From NCBI GenBank assembly GCA_023457325.1, contig JAEWLX010000062.1, positions 1 to 31,261 of the forward strand: a stretch of DNA of 31,261 nucleotides, given 5' to 3'. This document shows positions 29,324 through 31,261 of this stretch, piece after piece. Positions within the stretch are counted from its first letter, which is position 1, and every line of letters begins with the position of its first letter. The notes under the pieces are model-generated. The model did no database searches and was not told where the DNA came from. It saw only the letters and a program-made list of their open reading frames with translations. Made by a program: the position numbers and the translations under genes. This DNA comes from Bacillota bacterium. GTDB lineage: Bacteria > Bacillota_I > Bacilli_A > RFN20 > CAG-826.

Positions 29324-30547
29324 ATGATGAAAAGCATTCGCGAACTTTATCGAATCGGGCAAGGCCCTTCAAGTTCTCATACGATGGGACCGCAGAAGGC
29401 TGCGGCTTTTTTGCGGGCAAAATATCCTAATGCATCATCATATGACGTTATCTTATATGGTTCTTTAGCTTTTACGGGACGCGGCCACTTAACTGATAAA
29501 GCCATTATCAATACTTTTGCGCCCCGCCCTTGTAATGTGACCTTTGATTACAAGACGAAAGTATCTCACGCTAATACATTTGATATTGTAATTCACCAAA
29601 ATGGTGAAGATGATATAAAACATAGAATTCTATCGCTTGGTGGCGGAGCCATTTCGATTGATGGCGAAACGTTCTTTGAAGTGGGCGAGAAGTATCAGGA
29701 GAAGACTTTTGATGAGATTAAGCGATTGTGTTTGGCTAATAAATGGCGCTTTTATGATTATGTCGCCGATCGTGAAGGACCAGAAATTTGGGATTATCTT
29801 GCTAAAGTATGGCGGCAGATGAAACTGACAATTGATAATGGACTTAATAATCGTGGCTTCTTACCAGGATCTTTAAAAGTTTACCGAAGAGCGGGCGACT
29901 TATATAACCAATTTGATGAGTCGGAAACTTTAGCCGCCCGTTCGTACCGCTTGATGAACGCCTATGCTTTTGCCACTGGAGAAGAAAACGCTAGCGGGGG
30001 AATCGTCGTTACATCTCCGACTTGCGGTTCAGCCGGAACACTGCCATCTTTATTAAAGTTTATGTCCGAGCAATATTATTATTCAGACGAAGAAGTCTTA
30101 AAAGCCTTAGCGACCGCTGGTCTTATTGGCAATATCGTTAAACATAACGCTTCAATTAGCGGCGCTGAAGCTGGATGTCAAGCTGAAATAGGAACGGCCT
30201 GCTCAATGGCGGCTGCCGCCTATGCCGAACTTTTAAAACTCGACATATATCAAATCGAATCAGCGGCCGAAATCGCTCTCGAACATAATCTCGGTCTAAC
30301 TTGTGACCCGATCGGCGGATACGTGCAAATACCTTGTATCGAACGAAACGCTGTCGCAGCCTCCAAAGCTATTACGGCGACGCTTTTAGCTAAATATATC
30401 GCTGGTACGCATGCGATATCTTTTGATGCCGTCGTTAAAACGATGTTAAAAACGGGTAAGGATATGAAAAAAGCATATCGCGAAACAGCAAAAGGTGGTT
30501 TAGCGAGCCTTTATAAGAACATTAAAAAGAGAAACGCAAAATTATAA
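29324..30547 (+). CDS. sdaA: L-serine dehydratase, iron-sulfur-dependent, single chain
   Basis: 407 residues from ATG 29324. It deaminates L-serine to pyruvate and ammonia with a [4Fe-4S] cluster. The upstream in-frame TTG (29306) is rejected because AAAAGGACA lies just before this ATG. The N-terminal (beta) domain opens with 'SIRELYRIGQGPSSSHTMGP', the hallmark of the family. The C-terminal (alpha) domain has cysteine-bearing blocks 'VTSPTCGSAGTLPSLL', 'GAEAGCQAEIGTACSMAAAA' and 'LTCDPIGGYVQIPCIERNAV' that supply cluster ligands. Alpha and beta parts are fused, as in the Escherichia coli type, rather than split into sdaAA/sdaAB. The gap before the next gene is 39 nt. Confidence 0.95.
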   Translation: MMKSIRELYRIGQGPSSSHTMGPQKAAAFLRAKYPNASSYDVILYGSLAFTGRGHLTDKAIINTFAPRPCNVTFDYKTKVSHANTFDIVIHQNGEDDIKHRILSLGGGAISIDGETFFEVGEKYQEKTFDEIKRLCLANKWRFYDYVADREGPEIWDYLAKVWRQMKLTIDNGLNNRGFLPGSLKVYRRAGDLYNQFDESETLAARSYRLMNAYAFATGEENASGGIVVTSPTCGSAGTLPSLLKFMSEQYYYSDEEVLKALATAGLIGNIVKHNASISGAEAGCQAEIGTACSMAAAAYAELLKLDIYQIESAAEIALEHNLGLTCDPIGGYVQIPCIERNAVAASKAITATLLAKYIAGTHAISFDAVVKTMLKTGKDMKKAYRETAKGGLASLYKNIKKRNAKL

Positions 30548-30549
30548 TT

Positions 30550-30580
30550 TTGAAAACTGATTGGTTTCATGTGTTAATAT
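30550..30580 (+). promoter_or_regulatory. Possible promoter of the flavoprotein gene
   Basis: TTGAAA (30550-30555), 19-bp spacer, extended -10 TGT-TAATAT (30572-30580). Transcription would begin at or next to the ATG at 30587. Confidence 0.4.
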
Positions 30581-30586
30581 CATAAT

Positions 30587-31261
30587 ATGAAAATTGCCAT
30601 TATCGGTGCTGGTGCCTCTGGGCTTGTCGCCAGTATAAAACTGAAAGAAAAGTATCCTAAGGATGAAGTTTTTTTGTACGAACGAATGGATAGTGTTGGT
30701 AAAAAAATCAAAGCGACGGGAAATGGAAAATGTAATATTGGTAACGTTAATACCCCATATCAAAAATATACGAACCATGACTATGTTGAAAAAATCCTTT
30801 GCAACTATCATCAAGAAGCGTTTTTGTTAGAACTCGGTATACCGACGAAAACGATGAATGGCGATGGACTTTACCCAATTAGCGAATCAGCGGCTAATGT
30901 TGTTAAAGTCTTAGAAAGAAAAGCGCGGTTACTCGGTGTAAATATTGTGTTAAGTACACGGCTCATCGATTACCAAATTGACAAAGGAAAAATTAAGTTG
31001 CAATTCGATAAATATCAAACAAGTGTTGACCGATTAATCATCGCTGTTGGAGGAAAATCTAACCCCAATCTCGGTTCAGACGGTTGTCTTTTTGAAGTCC
31101 TTGCTAAGCATGGGTACAAAGTAACCGAATTAAGACCTGGTCTTTGCCCAGTTCGCGTTGACGAAGATGTTAAACTTCTTTTTGGCCAGAGATTTCATAC
31201 GATAGCCAGCCTTTTTATTAACGGGCAATTTGTCCATGAAGAATACGGAGAAGTCATGTTT
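30587..31261 (+). CDS. NAD(P)/FAD-dependent oxidoreductase, BaiN/HI0933 family (3' end outside window)
   Basis: The first 225 residues are visible; the frame is open to the window end. An N-terminal dinucleotide-binding motif 'MKIAIIGAGASGLVASIKLK' is followed by the family signature 'YERMDSVGKKIKATGNGKCN' (FAD-binding, with the GNGRCN-like element) and 'LIIAVGGKSNPNLGSDG'. HI0933-like flavoproteins are about 400 residues; some (BaiN) reduce bile-acid intermediates, but most have unknown substrates. No Shine-Dalgarno is visible before the ATG. Family call is firm; function is not. Confidence 0.9.
   Translation, partial: MKIAIIGAGASGLVASIKLKEKYPKDEVFLYERMDSVGKKIKATGNGKCNIGNVNTPYQKYTNHDYVEKILCNYHQEAFLLELGIPTKTMNGDGLYPISESAANVVKVLERKARLLGVNIVLSTRLIDYQIDKGKIKLQFDKYQTSVDRLIIAVGGKSNPNLGSDGCLFEVLAKHGYKVTELRPGLCPVRVDEDVKLLFGQRFHTIASLFINGQFVHEEYGEVMF

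Noticed and set aside
1..31261. CRISPR arrays, rRNA genes, intact insertion sequences, prophage or toxin-antitoxin loci
   Set aside because: No regularly spaced repeats, rRNA sequence, transposase, integrase or recognisable toxin-antitoxin pair was seen on either strand.

Overview
The window looks like a core chromosomal segment of a low-GC Gram-positive bacterium (Bacillota, class Bacilli in the broad sense, perhaps near the Acholeplasma/Erysipelotrichales/uncultured gut Bacilli side). This placement is an inference. It rests on AT-rich DNA, purine-rich Shine-Dalgarno sites, sigma-A type promoters, and gene orders familiar from Bacillus: dnaX-ybaB-recR-tmk-holB-ricT-rsmI, prfA-prmC-tsaC-rpiB, and comFA-comFC-secA-prfB. 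UGA is used as a stop and a complete RF2 gene is present, so this is not a UGA=Trp mollicute.

Layout. Bases 1-1013 carry the 3' end of a YfhO-type membrane protein gene. Bases 1019-7010 hold a tight seven-gene minus-strand operon for clamp loading, recombination, dTMP supply, an RNase Y specificity factor and 16S rRNA methylation; several genes overlap by 1-14 nt. From 7159 the plus strand carries prfA, prmC and a TsaC::RpiB fusion, closed by a terminator. Then come comFA-comFC, then secA-prfB-uvrB and secG with a terminator. prfB contains the classic +1 programmed frameshift. A cardiolipin synthase, folD and an overlapping diverged ThyX-like gene follow. Two convergent pairs with bidirectional terminators bring in a DUF308 membrane protein (minus), an M29 aminopeptidase (plus), and an ECF sigma factor with a membrane partner (minus). 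A Y-family polymerase/YolD pair (minus) follows, then a CvpA-like membrane protein and a tRNA-Ala(CGC). The only long gap, 27716-28142, contains three consecutive imperfect palindromes. The window ends with a methyltransferase-like gene, an iron-sulfur L-serine dehydratase and the start of a BaiN/HI0933-type flavoprotein.

How the genes work together. Translation termination is well represented: RF1, RF2, the PrmC enzyme that methylates their GGQ motif, and tRNA and rRNA modification enzymes. The Sec machinery (secA, secG) flanks prfB-uvrB. The genome-maintenance set includes the clamp loader, RecR, UvrB and a Y-family polymerase. Most of the window is ordinary housekeeping. The items most worth a second look are the TsaC::RpiB fusion with a possible internal RpiB start, the ThyX-like protein overlapping folD, the ECF sigma/membrane pair with its unusual hairpin leader region, and the palindrome-rich gap next to the tRNA.
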